Shown: piece after piece, positions 1 through 6,784 of the stretch
How the letters are laid out: each line of letters opens with the position of its first letter
How positions within the stretch are numbered: position 1 is the stretch's first letter
DNA from: a virus
Strand: one strand, 5' to 3'
DNA length: 26,236 nucleotides
IMG/VR virus record: IMGVR_UViG_3300021138_000146
Coordinates: 1 to 26,236 of that record
Position numbers and translations under genes: made by a program
The notes under the pieces: generated by a model
What the model was told of the DNA's origin: nothing
Database searches by the model: none
The model's input: the letters and a program-made list of their open reading frames with translations, nothing else

Positions 1-7
1 ATACTCC

Positions 8-1057
8 TTACCGCTTAGCGCCAACACGATGCATACAAGTACTCTCAGCCAGCATCTTCCAATTGTCAGGACTGATCTTGATCAAGTCCGCAATCTTGAG
101 TGCCATACGCAAGGACACTTCGCGCAAACGCTTGATATTGGAGAACATGAAGTCGAGGGCCTGTTCACCTTCGCCGTTCTCAAACTCGTACTCCTTGAAC
201 AGGCCACCGTCGGCGTCACGATGAACCTGCTTGATACGCAGAATCTTGTCACGCTCGGTGTCGATAGTCAAATCCAGATAGTGACAGCGAGACTGAAGTG
301 CTTCCAAGTGAGCCTTGATCTTATTGGAGCGACGGTCATTGAAGTCGAGGTTGGTGATAAAGATGATCGACCCATTGAAGTCAAACTGATGGGGAACATC
401 CTCGAGGCGAAGCAAACGAGAGTCCTTGTTCCAAGAAATGCGACGGCGCTTGCCCGAATCCAGTGCGCCCTTCAGAATGTTAAGAGCGTCCTGATCTTCC
501 CAAACGTCGCAGTCATCGAACACCAACACATTCTTCCTGTCGGAGTACTTGTACAGAGTAGCAAACAGACCAATGCCCGAAATTGCACCCTTGACAATAT
601 TGAACCTCGGACGCTTGCCCGCACACTTGTCGTAGGCATTCACTGCCTCCAACTGCTGCTCGACACCGTGTGACTTGCCAACGCCCGGAGGACCAGTCAC
701 GATCATAGCGCGAATGTCACTCCTGATGCAAGCCTTAGACATTTCATCCAAGACTGCGAACCGAGTAGCAATGCGATTCATTGCTTCCTCGTCTGAGACC
801 TCGGGGGCATCGTTTGCAACTTCAACATTGAAATCGCTCAATGAGTGGTCAGCCCCACCCTCCACAAACGTATAGTCATGCCTGGATTCGACCTTGATCT
901 TGATATCCTCGATATCAAGGTGCGGGAACAAGCTGTTCTTAACAGTAATGTAAGAACCCTTCTTGCCGGTCTGAAAATCCTTGACCAACTTAAGCTTAGC
1001 ATTCACAATGCGGTTGCCACGATAGGACCCGCGCTTAACACAAACAACTGACGACAT
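8..1057 (-). CDS. AAA+ family ATPase, phage, unknown target
   Basis: A 349-residue P-loop ATPase. The Walker A motif GPPGVGKS is at residues 122-129, Walker B NVLVFDDCD at 176-184, and a sensor-1-like strand IIFITNLDF at 231-239. The N-terminal ~100 residues match no domain I know and may bind a partner or substrate. The ATG is preceded by GGAG with a 6-base spacer and by a strong sigma70-like promoter at 1089-1117, so it is probably expressed early and as a single gene. Third codon positions are visibly richer in C and G than in the structural genes, as in the MoxR/VWA pair at 19123-21591. It could be a DNA-remodelling or chaperone-type ATPase. It does not look like a replicative helicase or clamp loader. 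Confidence 0.8.
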   Translation of the reverse strand: MSSVVCVKRGSYRGNRIVNAKLKLVKDFQTGKKGSYITVKNSLFPHLDIEDIKIKVESRHDYTFVEGGADHSLSDFNVEVANDAPEVSDEEAMNRIATRFAVLDEMSKACIRSDIRAMIVTGPPGVGKSHGVEQQLEAVNAYDKCAGKRPRFNIVKGAISGIGLFATLYKYSDRKNVLVFDDCDVWEDQDALNILKGALDSGKRRRISWNKDSRLLRLEDVPHQFDFNGSIIFITNLDFNDRRSNKIKAHLEALQSRCHYLDLTIDTERDKILRIKQVHRDADGGLFKEYEFENGEGEQALDFMFSNIKRLREVSLRMALKIADLIKISPDNWKMLAESTCMHRVGAKR

Positions 1058-1088
1058 TTTCGACTCCGTTAATCAATTTGATAAAGAC

Positions 1089-1117
1089 ATTATACAGAAA
1101 GTTTGGGCAGAATGCAA
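1089..1117 (-). promoter_or_regulatory. sigma70-like early promoter for the AAA+ gene
   Basis: The minus strand has TTGCAT (1117-1112), a 17-base spacer and a perfect TATAAT (1094-1089), 32 bases before the ATG at 1057. The AAGGC just upstream of the -35 box recurs at the next two promoters to the right. Confidence 0.75.
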
Positions 1118-1120
1118 GCC

Positions 1121-1555
1121 TTAGGCAGCCTTATTAGGGGATGATTCTTTTTTGTAATCATCAATCAGGACCATACTGCCGTCGCCGAGAATACAAAACC
1201 TCTCGTTCACTCCAGATCCCAAAATACGACGGTCATGAAAATAAACAATGTCGCCGGAATAATCTGGAGCCATAACTTTTTTAACAGTGATGTACCGTCG
1301 AGATACCCAGTTGCCGTTTTCATATGAGAGAACATGCGGAGGAACCATGGTACTAACGTTAGTAACATCCTCGTTATCCTCAACCAAACTGTAATCAAGC
1401 GGCATGATAAAGTGCCGTTCGGCTTGAAACAATTTAGTCAAAGTCGGGATCCCATTCTTCTGAATCCGATTGACCTGTGCTTCTGTAAGATTCTCGACCA
1501 CGTATACATCACGGATGTTGAAAATGCGATCTGTAGCCCGAATAACAAGTTTCAT
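1121..1555 (-). CDS. hypothetical early protein, 144 aa
   Basis: A 144-residue protein that I do not recognise. It is mixed alpha/beta, has no membrane segment or signal peptide, and is rich in short hydrophobic strands (MKLVIRATDRIF at the start, DIVYFHDRRILG near residue 105). The ATG follows GGAG with a 6-base spacer, and its own sigma70-like promoter is at 1585-1613. Its position beside the AAA+ gene, with the same promoter and Shine-Dalgarno style, suggests an early accessory gene. No function is assigned. Confidence 0.7.
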   Translation of the reverse strand: MKLVIRATDRIFNIRDVYVVENLTEAQVNRIQKNGIPTLTKLFQAERHFIMPLDYSLVEDNEDVTNVSTMVPPHVLSYENGNWVSRRYITVKKVMAPDYSGDIVYFHDRRILGSGVNERFCILGDGSMVLIDDYKKESSPNKAA

Positions 1556-1584
1556 GTCAATCTCCGTTCGTTCAGTATGTTTAT

Positions 1585-1613
1585 ATTATGAACCCAAACT
1601 ACCCAAAAGTCAA
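1585..1613 (-). promoter_or_regulatory. sigma70-like early promoter for the 144-aa gene
   Basis: TTGACT (1613-1608), a 17-base spacer and CATAAT (1590-1585) on the minus strand, preceded by AAAAGGC. The same arrangement is found at 1879-1907. The start codon at 1555 lies 29 bases beyond the -10 box. Confidence 0.7.
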
Positions 1614-1644
1614 GCCTTTTTTACTAGGAAAATTCCTAGTAAAA

Positions 1645-1848
1645 TCAACGACTTACGATATCAAAGATTTGCTGCTTGAGGAACGCAACTTCTTGATTAT
1701 CAACGTAAAAGTCAGTAGTTGGGTCCCAGTACTGGCCCGCGCGGGGATCGTAGTAGAGAACCGCGCCCGAGGGGTAAAAGTACGGACCCTCGAGGCCCTT
1801 GCGGGGCTTCCACTTGCTCTCACGATCCGAAAGTACACGATATCCCAT
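1645..1848 (-). CDS. small hypothetical early protein, 67 aa
   Basis: A 67-residue protein rich in aromatic, proline and charged residues (PYFYPSGAVLYYDPRAGQYW near the middle). I do not recognise it. The minus-strand frame is preferred over overlapping open frames on both strands because its ATG follows GGAG with an 8-base spacer and lies 30 bases beyond a sigma70-like -10 box at 1879-1884. Codon use is C/G-rich at third positions, like the neighbouring early genes. Confidence 0.65.
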   Translation of the reverse strand: MGYRVLSDRESKWKPRKGLEGPYFYPSGAVLYYDPRAGQYWDPTTDFYVDNQEVAFLKQQIFDIVSR

Positions 1849-1878
1849 TTGTCTCGCTCCGTCAACTTGTTAGAATGT

Positions 1879-1907
1879 ATTCTAGACTAGTTATGGGTTA
1901 AAGTCAA
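1879..1907 (-). promoter_or_regulatory. sigma70-like early promoter for the 67-aa gene
   Basis: TTGACT (1907-1902), a 17-base spacer and TAGAAT (1884-1879), with AAAAGGC immediately upstream. The promoter lies across the last codons of the preceding 87-aa gene, so this early unit starts inside the end of the recombination operon. Confidence 0.7.
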
Positions 1908-2147
1908 GCCTTTTAGTTCTTCGACAACTTGAGACACAGAATCATAAATCTTGTATAAGTCATTGTTTGTATTGACTTTTATGAATTCGGGGTTGAAAAA
2001 CTTTATGATTCCGGGTATTTTATCATGAGTGAAAGTTATTTGTGTATACCCAGTACCGCGGTGATTTGGGTAATTGGCGACAAGTACGTTGGTAAAAAGG
2101 CTTTCAAGCTGGTAGACCAAATAGTTGATACTAGTCTGCTTATCCAT
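1887..2147 (-). CDS. hypothetical protein, 86 aa
   Basis: A protein of 86 residues if started at ATG 2147. A TTG lies directly before it at 2150. The ATG is preferred because GAGG sits 9 bases upstream. There is no recognised domain; it is a compact alpha/beta protein with no membrane segment. It is the last gene of the gp32-UvsX-UvsY direction of transcription, 24 bases after the uvsY-like stop, with a TAAATA late-type motif in between. A role linked to recombination is only suggested by position. Confidence 0.65.
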   Translation of the reverse strand: MDKQTSINYLVYQLESLFTNVLVANYPNHRGTGYTQITFTHDKIPGIIKFFNPEFIKVNTNNDLYKIYDSVSQVVEELKGLTLTHN

Positions 2148-2165
2148 CAATTAGCACCTCTCAAG

Positions 2166-2171
2166 TATTTA
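2166..2171 (-). promoter_or_regulatory. late-promoter-like TAAATA, 18 bases before an ATG
   Basis: AATAAATAC on the minus strand overlaps the uvsY stop codon. Unlike the leaderless examples elsewhere in the window, it leaves room for a Shine-Dalgarno (GAGG) before the ATG at 2147. This is a resemblance to the T4 late promoter only. Confidence 0.4.
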
Positions 2172-2627
2172 TTAAAGCGAAACATCTTCCATGCCGGCTG
2201 TTCTTAAACGAACTACGTGGCCCAACATGAAATTCTTACTTTCTATTCCTTTAAGTACACCTAACCATTTATTTCGCAGTAGTGCTACATCATTGATCAC
2301 CGTTTCAAAATCGATAACTTCATCTTCACCGTCAACATATTTTTCTGCATCACGGCTAGACAATGCTCGGTTGTATGCTTCTAAGTATTTTTGAAAGTGT
2401 TTGCGTCTGATCTTACGCAATTGAATATTGAGATAGTTTAACACAGCCTCAATTTCTTGAAGTTGATTAAATCGAAATTCTGTGATGCCGGGTAAATCGG
2501 CAAGGTTTTTTTCAACCTTGCCTTTTATACTTACATCATACTTAGCCTTTAGTAACTCTGCCTCATAGTGTGATATGAAGTCAGGTATTGCTGCTAAATC
2601 AACTGTGACCTTTGAATACCAATTCAC
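2172..2627 (-). CDS. uvsY: UvsY-like recombination mediator
   Basis: A 151-residue helical protein resembling the T4 UvsY family, which loads UvsX onto gp32-covered single-stranded DNA. The C-terminal part, with LRNKWLGVLKGIESKN at about 117-132 and the ending VVRLRTAGMEDVSL, matches the conserved UvsY layout of a tryptophan-containing helix followed by a short basic/hydrophobic end. The start is GTG at 2627, overlapping the upstream TGA (GTGA), which implies translational coupling. No strong Shine-Dalgarno is visible. Its place in the same operon as UvsX and a gp32-type protein supports the call. Primary sequence similarity across UvsY proteins is weak, so the assignment is moderate. Confidence 0.65.
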   Translation of the reverse strand: MNWYSKVTVDLAAIPDFISHYEAELLKAKYDVSIKGKVEKNLADLPGITEFRFNQLQEIEAVLNYLNIQLRKIRRKHFQKYLEAYNRALSSRDAEKYVDGEDEVIDFETVINDVALLRNKWLGVLKGIESKNFMLGHVVRLRTAGMEDVSL

Positions 2628-3271
2628 AATGTGCCTGCTAATTCTCTCATTCGCCTAGTATTAAAAAATGCTCTAGTTTCTACATATGCTGCTGTTTCGG
2701 ATAATACATATTGCCAACGCCTGAAATCTGTATCATCGTGTTTAAAAAACTTTAATAAATCATCTTCGTCTTTTATCTGAACAAAAGATGACCCGGGATT
2801 AGAAGAATCATATACAGAAATTTTATGTCCAAGTTTCAACAACTTTTTCCATATCTCTAACCCAGAGTCGCTCATTGTTTTATCACTTAGTAAGCGTATA
2901 TTATTGAGTGAGCCAGTGATATTTTTTCGGTCATCTAGTACTTTGTTGTATAAATCTGTGGCATAGGGAGGAACTTTCTTGTGCAACTTGCCAATAGCGT
3001 TGACTACAAGTGCTTGTGGTTTTACGCTAAATTCAGCCGCTAGTTGTATTTCTCCCTGTGATTCATACCAGTAATATAGCGTTTGAGATCCTTCTATTTT
3101 GTAATATTTGTCACCCAAGTCTATCTTTTCAAGTCCATGCTTAAGATGATCGTTGATATTATAATATAACATATCAATCATCTCGGTATTGCTGAATCCT
3201 TCAGGGGATTCGGCTAACCAAGTTGATTCAAAGTCCTTTCTGCTGTCTAGCATATCACCAATTGTCTTCAT
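2624..3271 (-). CDS. conserved phage protein of unknown function, 215 aa
   Basis: A 215-residue protein if started at ATG 3271 (MKTIGDMLDSRK...), which overlaps the end of the previous gene by 17 bases. The same frame is open further upstream, but that part is antisense-like lysine/threonine repeat sequence over the acidic tail of the neighbour. A second ATG at 3253 is possible. I see no known motif. The middle has alternating strands (YYKIEGSQTLYYWYE, AAEFSVKPQALVVNAIGK) and the end is helical and basic. It sits between the acidic small protein and the UvsY-like gene and is probably co-translated with both. The function is unknown. Confidence 0.65.
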   Translation of the reverse strand: MKTIGDMLDSRKDFESTWLAESPEGFSNTEMIDMLYYNINDHLKHGLEKIDLGDKYYKIEGSQTLYYWYESQGEIQLAAEFSVKPQALVVNAIGKLHKKVPPYATDLYNKVLDDRKNITGSLNNIRLLSDKTMSDSGLEIWKKLLKLGHKISVYDSSNPGSSFVQIKDEDDLLKFFKHDDTDFRRWQYVLSETAAYVETRAFFNTRRMRELAGTL

Positions 3272-3515
3272 CTTCGTCTTCGTCTTCGTACTCTTCCTCG
3301 TCTTCGTACTCTTCATTATCTTGGTGCAACTCGTTGTAGTCTTTAAGTGCAGCCAAAATTTCAGGATCGCGTCTAAACGCTTCCTTAACTTCAGCAGGAC
3401 TAAAGTCATGATCAATCAGCAAATTGATAAGATCATCTGCTGATGAGCGACGAGTTCCGTAATCGATATTTTCTTTAAGTAATGCCCATACATCGGCTAT
3501 GAGTTCAATGCTCAT
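3255..3515 (-). CDS. small acidic-tailed protein, 86 aa
   Basis: An 86-residue protein with a helical first 60 residues and a strongly acidic C-terminal tail (about residues 67-85, almost all Glu/Asp with three Tyr). The ATG is preceded by GAGGAGG at good spacing and lies 2 bases after the UvsX stop, so it is translated with UvsX. Acidic tails of this kind can mimic DNA or bind basic recombination or replication proteins, but that is inference. The tail is encoded by a run of CTTCGT-type hexamers (plus strand, about 3268-3320), a potentially slippage-prone stretch. Confidence 0.65.
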   Translation of the reverse strand: MSIELIADVWALLKENIDYGTRRSSADDLINLLIDHDFSPAEVKEAFRRDPEILAALKDYNELHQDNEEYEDEEEYEDEDEDEDNW

Positions 3516-3517
3516 TC

Positions 3518-4588
3518 TTATACCTCCTCAGAATTTACATTACTTATCTTTTTCTGATTAGAATTCTGGAATTCGGCCATCACAGTATTTAAGCAGCCAT
3601 CATCGTTACGTTCCCAACCCTTACGAAACTTCTTGATAATAGTGCCATCATCAGCAGTATAAACAAGACTGTTTCCTTCTTTCTTTAATAGTTCATTGTT
3701 TTCAAACAAGTCTACAAGACCCGAGTGTGGATTCATACCAGTTTCATATGGAATCTTGATTTGCACAGATTCAAACGGCTTAGCATAGCGAGTTTTCATT
3801 ACCTTACATGCTGCGCGAATACCTAATACTTCGCTAACTTTATTTCCGTCTTCATCTTCTTTAAGTTTCAGTTTCTTCATTGCAACTACAATGCTTGACG
3901 CATAGATAAAGCCTTGACCGCCAGAAATCTTATCGTCTGGGTCAAACATATCTTGTGATGCGTATGTGTGATTAGTGGCAACTAATCCTACGTTCCAACT
4001 ACCAAACATGTTTACACAGTTACGAACAAGTGAAGTAAGTGCTTTGGGCTTGCGTCCCATATCACCTTTCATTTCACCCGCTTCAAACTGATTAACGTCT
4101 GTAGGAGTTAGCAACATACCTAGACTGTCAATAATGAACAAAACTTTGGGCCTTTCTTCGGGCTCAGTCTTCTCATATGTAGACTTGTAATCTTTCATAA
4201 AGTCGCTAATAGTTTTAGCAACGTCATCAATCATTGCCATATTCAGTTTTAGCATTTTTTCTTCTGAAGTATCGACGCCTAGTGCTAGCAACCAGTTTTC
4301 ATCTAGTGCGTTTTCCGAATCAACAAGCACCACAAAGATGCCCTGTTCTTGTGCGTGTCTAATCAAGTTGCCCGAGCAGATATAACTCTTGCCCGCACCT
4401 GATTCACCTGCAAATACAGTTACCTTACCAAGTGGTACACCTTTCTTAAAGTCTCCACTGATAAGATAGTTCAATGCGTAATTTCCGGTAGAGATCCAAT
4501 CTGTTGGATCGTTGAACCCAATACTAAGACCGTCAATAGCCTTAGTAATGTCCTTTCTAAATTTACTTGGATCAAATGGTTTAGTCAA
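3518..4588 (-). CDS. uvsX: UvsX/RecA-like recombinase
   Basis: A 356-residue RecA/UvsX-family strand-exchange ATPase. Walker A GESGAGKS is at residues 61-68, Walker B VLFIIDS at 149-155, and a DNA-binding L2-like segment (NHTYASQDMFDPDDKISGGQ) is at about 205-224. The length is close to the T4 UvsX family. The most likely start is TTG at 4588, because GAGGAG lies 6 bases upstream and no ATG in frame is near; the reading MTKPFDPSKF from this codon is typical of the family N-terminus. It acts with the gp32-type protein and the UvsY-like mediator of the same operon in recombination-dependent replication and repair. Confidence 0.93.
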   Translation of the reverse strand: MTKPFDPSKFRKDITKAIDGLSIGFNDPTDWISTGNYALNYLISGDFKKGVPLGKVTVFAGESGAGKSYICSGNLIRHAQEQGIFVVLVDSENALDENWLLALGVDTSEEKMLKLNMAMIDDVAKTISDFMKDYKSTYEKTEPEERPKVLFIIDSLGMLLTPTDVNQFEAGEMKGDMGRKPKALTSLVRNCVNMFGSWNVGLVATNHTYASQDMFDPDDKISGGQGFIYASSIVVAMKKLKLKEDEDGNKVSEVLGIRAACKVMKTRYAKPFESVQIKIPYETGMNPHSGLVDLFENNELLKKEGNSLVYTADDGTIIKKFRKGWERNDDGCLNTVMAEFQNSNQKKISNVNSEEV

Positions 4589-4599
4589 AGCATTCTCCT

Positions 4600-4827
4600 C
4601 TATCTTGCTTTCTTTATTTTAACAGAAAAAGGTTCCCTGTCAAGAAGTTCAGGACAGTTCTCTGCAATCTGTTCAAGTTCATAATCACTAGGGTAATGCC
4701 TTAAAGCACCACGGGCACGATCTCTGACCAATGAAGGTACGCGAGGTGTCTTGCCTGGATCACACAGTTCTTCTAGTAACTTTTTGCCTTGTTTAATGGC
4801 TCTATATCTTTCATCTGGTAGTGTCAT
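4600..4827 (-). CDS. BPSL0761-family small protein
   Basis: A 75-residue protein if started at ATG 4827 (MTLPDERYRAIKQ...), which has GAGGG 8 bases upstream. An in-frame ATG at 4842 would add five residues but has no ribosome-binding site. The opening PDERYR, the central DPGKTPRVPSLVRDRARGALRHYPS-type block (split here by length: CDPGKTPRVPSLVRDRA, then LRHYPSDYELEQIAE) match the BPSL0761 family of unknown function that I know from Burkholderia, Pseudomonas and their phages. It lies between the gp32-type gene and UvsX, 12 bases before UvsX. Confidence 0.7.
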   Translation of the reverse strand: MTLPDERYRAIKQGKKLLEELCDPGKTPRVPSLVRDRARGALRHYPSDYELEQIAENCPELLDREPFSVKIKKAR

Positions 4828-4841
4828 GGTAGGTTCCCTCA

Positions 4842-4872
4842 TTAAAGAAGGGAGAGGTTTTATCCTCTCCCC
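4842..4872 (-). terminator. attenuating hairpin terminator after the gp32-type gene
   Basis: A perfect 8-bp inverted repeat (GGGAGAGG 4850-4857 with CCTCTCCC 4864-4871, 6-base loop) lies directly after the gp32-type stop. On the minus strand it is followed by TTCTTTAAT. The T-tract is broken, so partial termination is likely. This would give more gp32-type protein than UvsX from the shared promoter. Confidence 0.6.
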
Positions 4873-4878
4873 AAGACC

Positions 4879-5841
4879 TTAGACTGTTTTCTGTCTAGCA
4901 CGAATTTGCGCTAGAATGTCTTGAGCCTTATCGCTTGAGGTAGCCTTTGGTGGAACAACTACCGGAGCCACTACTGGGGCAGGGGCTTCTTCTTCGTCAT
5001 CAGTTACCTGAGCAGCAGGTGTATGATTAGATGCGCTTGAGGGAGCATCTACTCCGAATGGACGATAATATACGCCCCACTTGTCGGGATCATATGGACG
5101 ACCATCAACACTAGCCTCGAACATTTCCTTAATGATGCGCTGCTCTGCTTCGCTGGGCTTCTTGGGCAAGAAATCCTTAAGATTGAACAAGCCATGCGCT
5201 TGAATAGCAGCCTGCTCTGCTTCAGTCAATGGAGACTCTTTGCGTGCCCAACTAGAAGTTGTGTACTCAGAGAATCCACCCTTACCTGGAGTCTTACGAA
5301 TATTGAAATCAAGCCCATGAACTTCATGAGTTGGAATATTATCAATTTCGGGATCCATTAGAGATGCGCGAATAATAGTCTGAATCTGGGAAGTGATTGC
5401 AAAGCGACGAATTGGATTCGCTGGAGTCTTATCGTTACCAAGTGGATTACCGCGAACAAAACCCTGATAGATATAAGTGCGCTTCTTCCAATACTTGTTA
5501 GCCATATCCTTGAGTGATTCATCCTTATACCAAGGACGAACTTCTGCAAGAATAGGGCAGTTCTCGCCATACATTTCCATGCACGGAACTTGAACTGTGA
5601 TCTGCTTTGCTGAAGGATTTCCCTTGACACCATTGAAGGGAAGTTTGATTACTTGACGTTCTACCCAAAAGAAGTCATTAGTTGAATCAGCGTCTGCAAG
5701 GAATCGAATAGTTGCTGTAGCACCTTCATCGATATTCCAGTGTGGATAGATTGCATTATCTGATTGTGAGTTAGACCCTCTGTTCTGGGACTTACTATCT
5801 TGTGCCGCGATACGGGCGCGTAGTTCTGCTAAATTTGCCAT
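4879..5841 (-). CDS. gp32: gp32-type single-stranded DNA-binding protein
   Basis: A 320-residue ssDNA-binding protein of the T4 gp32 type, which coats single strands during replication and recombination. The N-terminus (MANLAELRARIAAQDSKSQ) is basic/helical as in the cooperative-binding LAST region. The core has the conserved aromatic and glycine pattern (IYPHWNIDEGATATIRFLAD at 31-50, WKKRTYIYQGFVRG at 118-131). C87 and C95 stand where gp32 has its zinc site, but the remaining ligands are not obvious. The C-terminal ~50 residues are a Pro/Ala linker with an acidic patch (DDEEE about 276-280) and end in DILAQIRARQ, which resembles the N-terminal helix. ATG with AAGGAG. It leads the recombination operon from the promoter at 5925-5952. 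Confidence 0.85.
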   Translation of the reverse strand: MANLAELRARIAAQDSKSQNRGSNSQSDNAIYPHWNIDEGATATIRFLADADSTNDFFWVERQVIKLPFNGVKGNPSAKQITVQVPCMEMYGENCPILAEVRPWYKDESLKDMANKYWKKRTYIYQGFVRGNPLGNDKTPANPIRRFAITSQIQTIIRASLMDPEIDNIPTHEVHGLDFNIRKTPGKGGFSEYTTSSWARKESPLTEAEQAAIQAHGLFNLKDFLPKKPSEAEQRIIKEMFEASVDGRPYDPDKWGVYYRPFGVDAPSSASNHTPAAQVTDDEEEAPAPVVAPVVVPPKATSSDKAQDILAQIRARQKTV

Positions 5842-5924
5842 TTGTTTTTCTCCTTAAATGTGTAAATGTTGAGCTTTATACTGTGCTTTATGTTTTGCTG
5901 TCGGAGACAACTAACACATCAATG

Positions 5925-5952
5925 ATTATACGCTAATCAATTGATCTGTCAA
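5925..5952 (-). promoter_or_regulatory. strong sigma70-like promoter of the gp32-uvsX-uvsY operon
   Basis: A perfect TTGACA (5952-5947), 16-base spacer and a perfect TATAAT (5930-5925) on the minus strand, 84 bases before the gp32-type ATG. A late-type motif (GATAAATACT, TAAATA at 5961-5956) lies just upstream, so the operon may be read both early and late. Confidence 0.8.
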
Positions 5953-5985
5953 TAGTATTTATCGCCTTTAAGGGAAAACAGATTT

Positions 5986-6783
5986 TTAATCTTTGTTTTT
6001 TTCTAACTTAGCCAATGTATTGGTAAGTGCTTTAATTTGTTCTGCAAGTGATTCGTATACATCATCGTTAGCAGGTCCTATTCCTGGAGGCTTAGCCTTT
6101 TTGTCCTTGAAATCGGGTTCATCTAGAGCTTTTATATCTCGCTCTAAATCTCTGTTAATTTGCTTTACTTTTTGATCGGCATCTTGTCCTGATTTTTTCA
6201 TCATATCAACAACTTCATCCGAACTGATACCGGGACGATATAGCGATTTAGTATCAGGTTCTGGTTCAGGTAGAGAAGTGCGCTCAAGTGTTCCTGCTTT
6301 GTCCCAACTTGATCCTTGATAGTAATGCTGACTTTCATCTTTGGGTGCTGCTACTAATGGCGGAGGGAATTTACCCTTGTTGAACAGCGGAATAAAATTC
6401 TGTGCGCTACCATGCCAATTAATATTTTGTTCATCGTCTGTATACTTTACTTCTACCCCGTCTAGTGGTATTAGTGTAGAAAGATCAGGTTTTTTAGTTT
6501 TGGCGCCGGCCTTAGCTCGGTCAATATTCTTCTGGGGCACCTTAATCCAAATTTGTCCTAAACCACTATCAGCAAAAACAATTATACCATTTTCACCTTC
6601 TTTATGCTGATTAATCAAGCCAAATTTAGATCCCCAACCCTGGGTTCCTTTATAAGTATGATCTCTTCCTCGAACAATATTGACTAAATCGGCCAATGTT
6701 CCATGCATCGGAGAAACGCTATCACCTTCTTCAATATGTGATAGCGTTTCAGCAAGTTTTTTTATTTCTTCAGATATAGACAT
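5986..6783 (-). CDS. late protein of unknown function, 265 aa
   Basis: 265 residues from ATG 6783, which follows the stop of the 925-aa gene by one base (TAAAATG); the frame is open upstream but overlaps that gene. It starts MSISEEIKKLAETLSHIEEG. A folded-looking middle (about residues 25-150, with GIIVFADSGLGQIWIKVPQ) is followed by a proline-rich linker and a long charged helix ending in a coiled-coil-like segment (SLAEQIKALTNTLAKLEKNK). The phrase LYRPGIS is shared with the upstream 925-aa protein (FYRPGIS at 628-633). Its position suggests a virion-associated or co-packaged protein. I do not recognise the family. Confidence 0.65.
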   Translation of the reverse strand: MSISEEIKKLAETLSHIEEGDSVSPMHGTLADLVNIVRGRDHTYKGTQGWGSKFGLINQHKEGENGIIVFADSGLGQIWIKVPQKNIDRAKAGAKTKKPDLSTLIPLDGVEVKYTDDEQNINWHGSAQNFIPLFNKGKFPPPLVAAPKDESQHYYQGSSWDKAGTLERTSLPEPEPDTKSLYRPGISSDEVVDMMKKSGQDADQKVKQINRDLERDIKALDEPDFKDKKAKPPGIGPANDDVYESLAEQIKALTNTLAKLEKNKD

Positions 6784-6784
6784 T

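Noticed and set aside
29-673. Plus-strand frame of 214 codons opposite the AAA+ gene
   Set aside because: Same antisense effect; the minus strand has Walker motifs, promoter and Shine-Dalgarno.
3272-3415. Upstream extension of the 215-aa gene
   Set aside because: The extra residues are Lys/Thr/Ser repeats produced by reading the acidic-tail hexamers in another frame.
4879-5841. A complete zinc-binding site in the gp32-type protein
   Set aside because: Only two cysteines (C87, C95) are seen near the expected place; the other ligands are missing or unclear, so no zinc claim is made.
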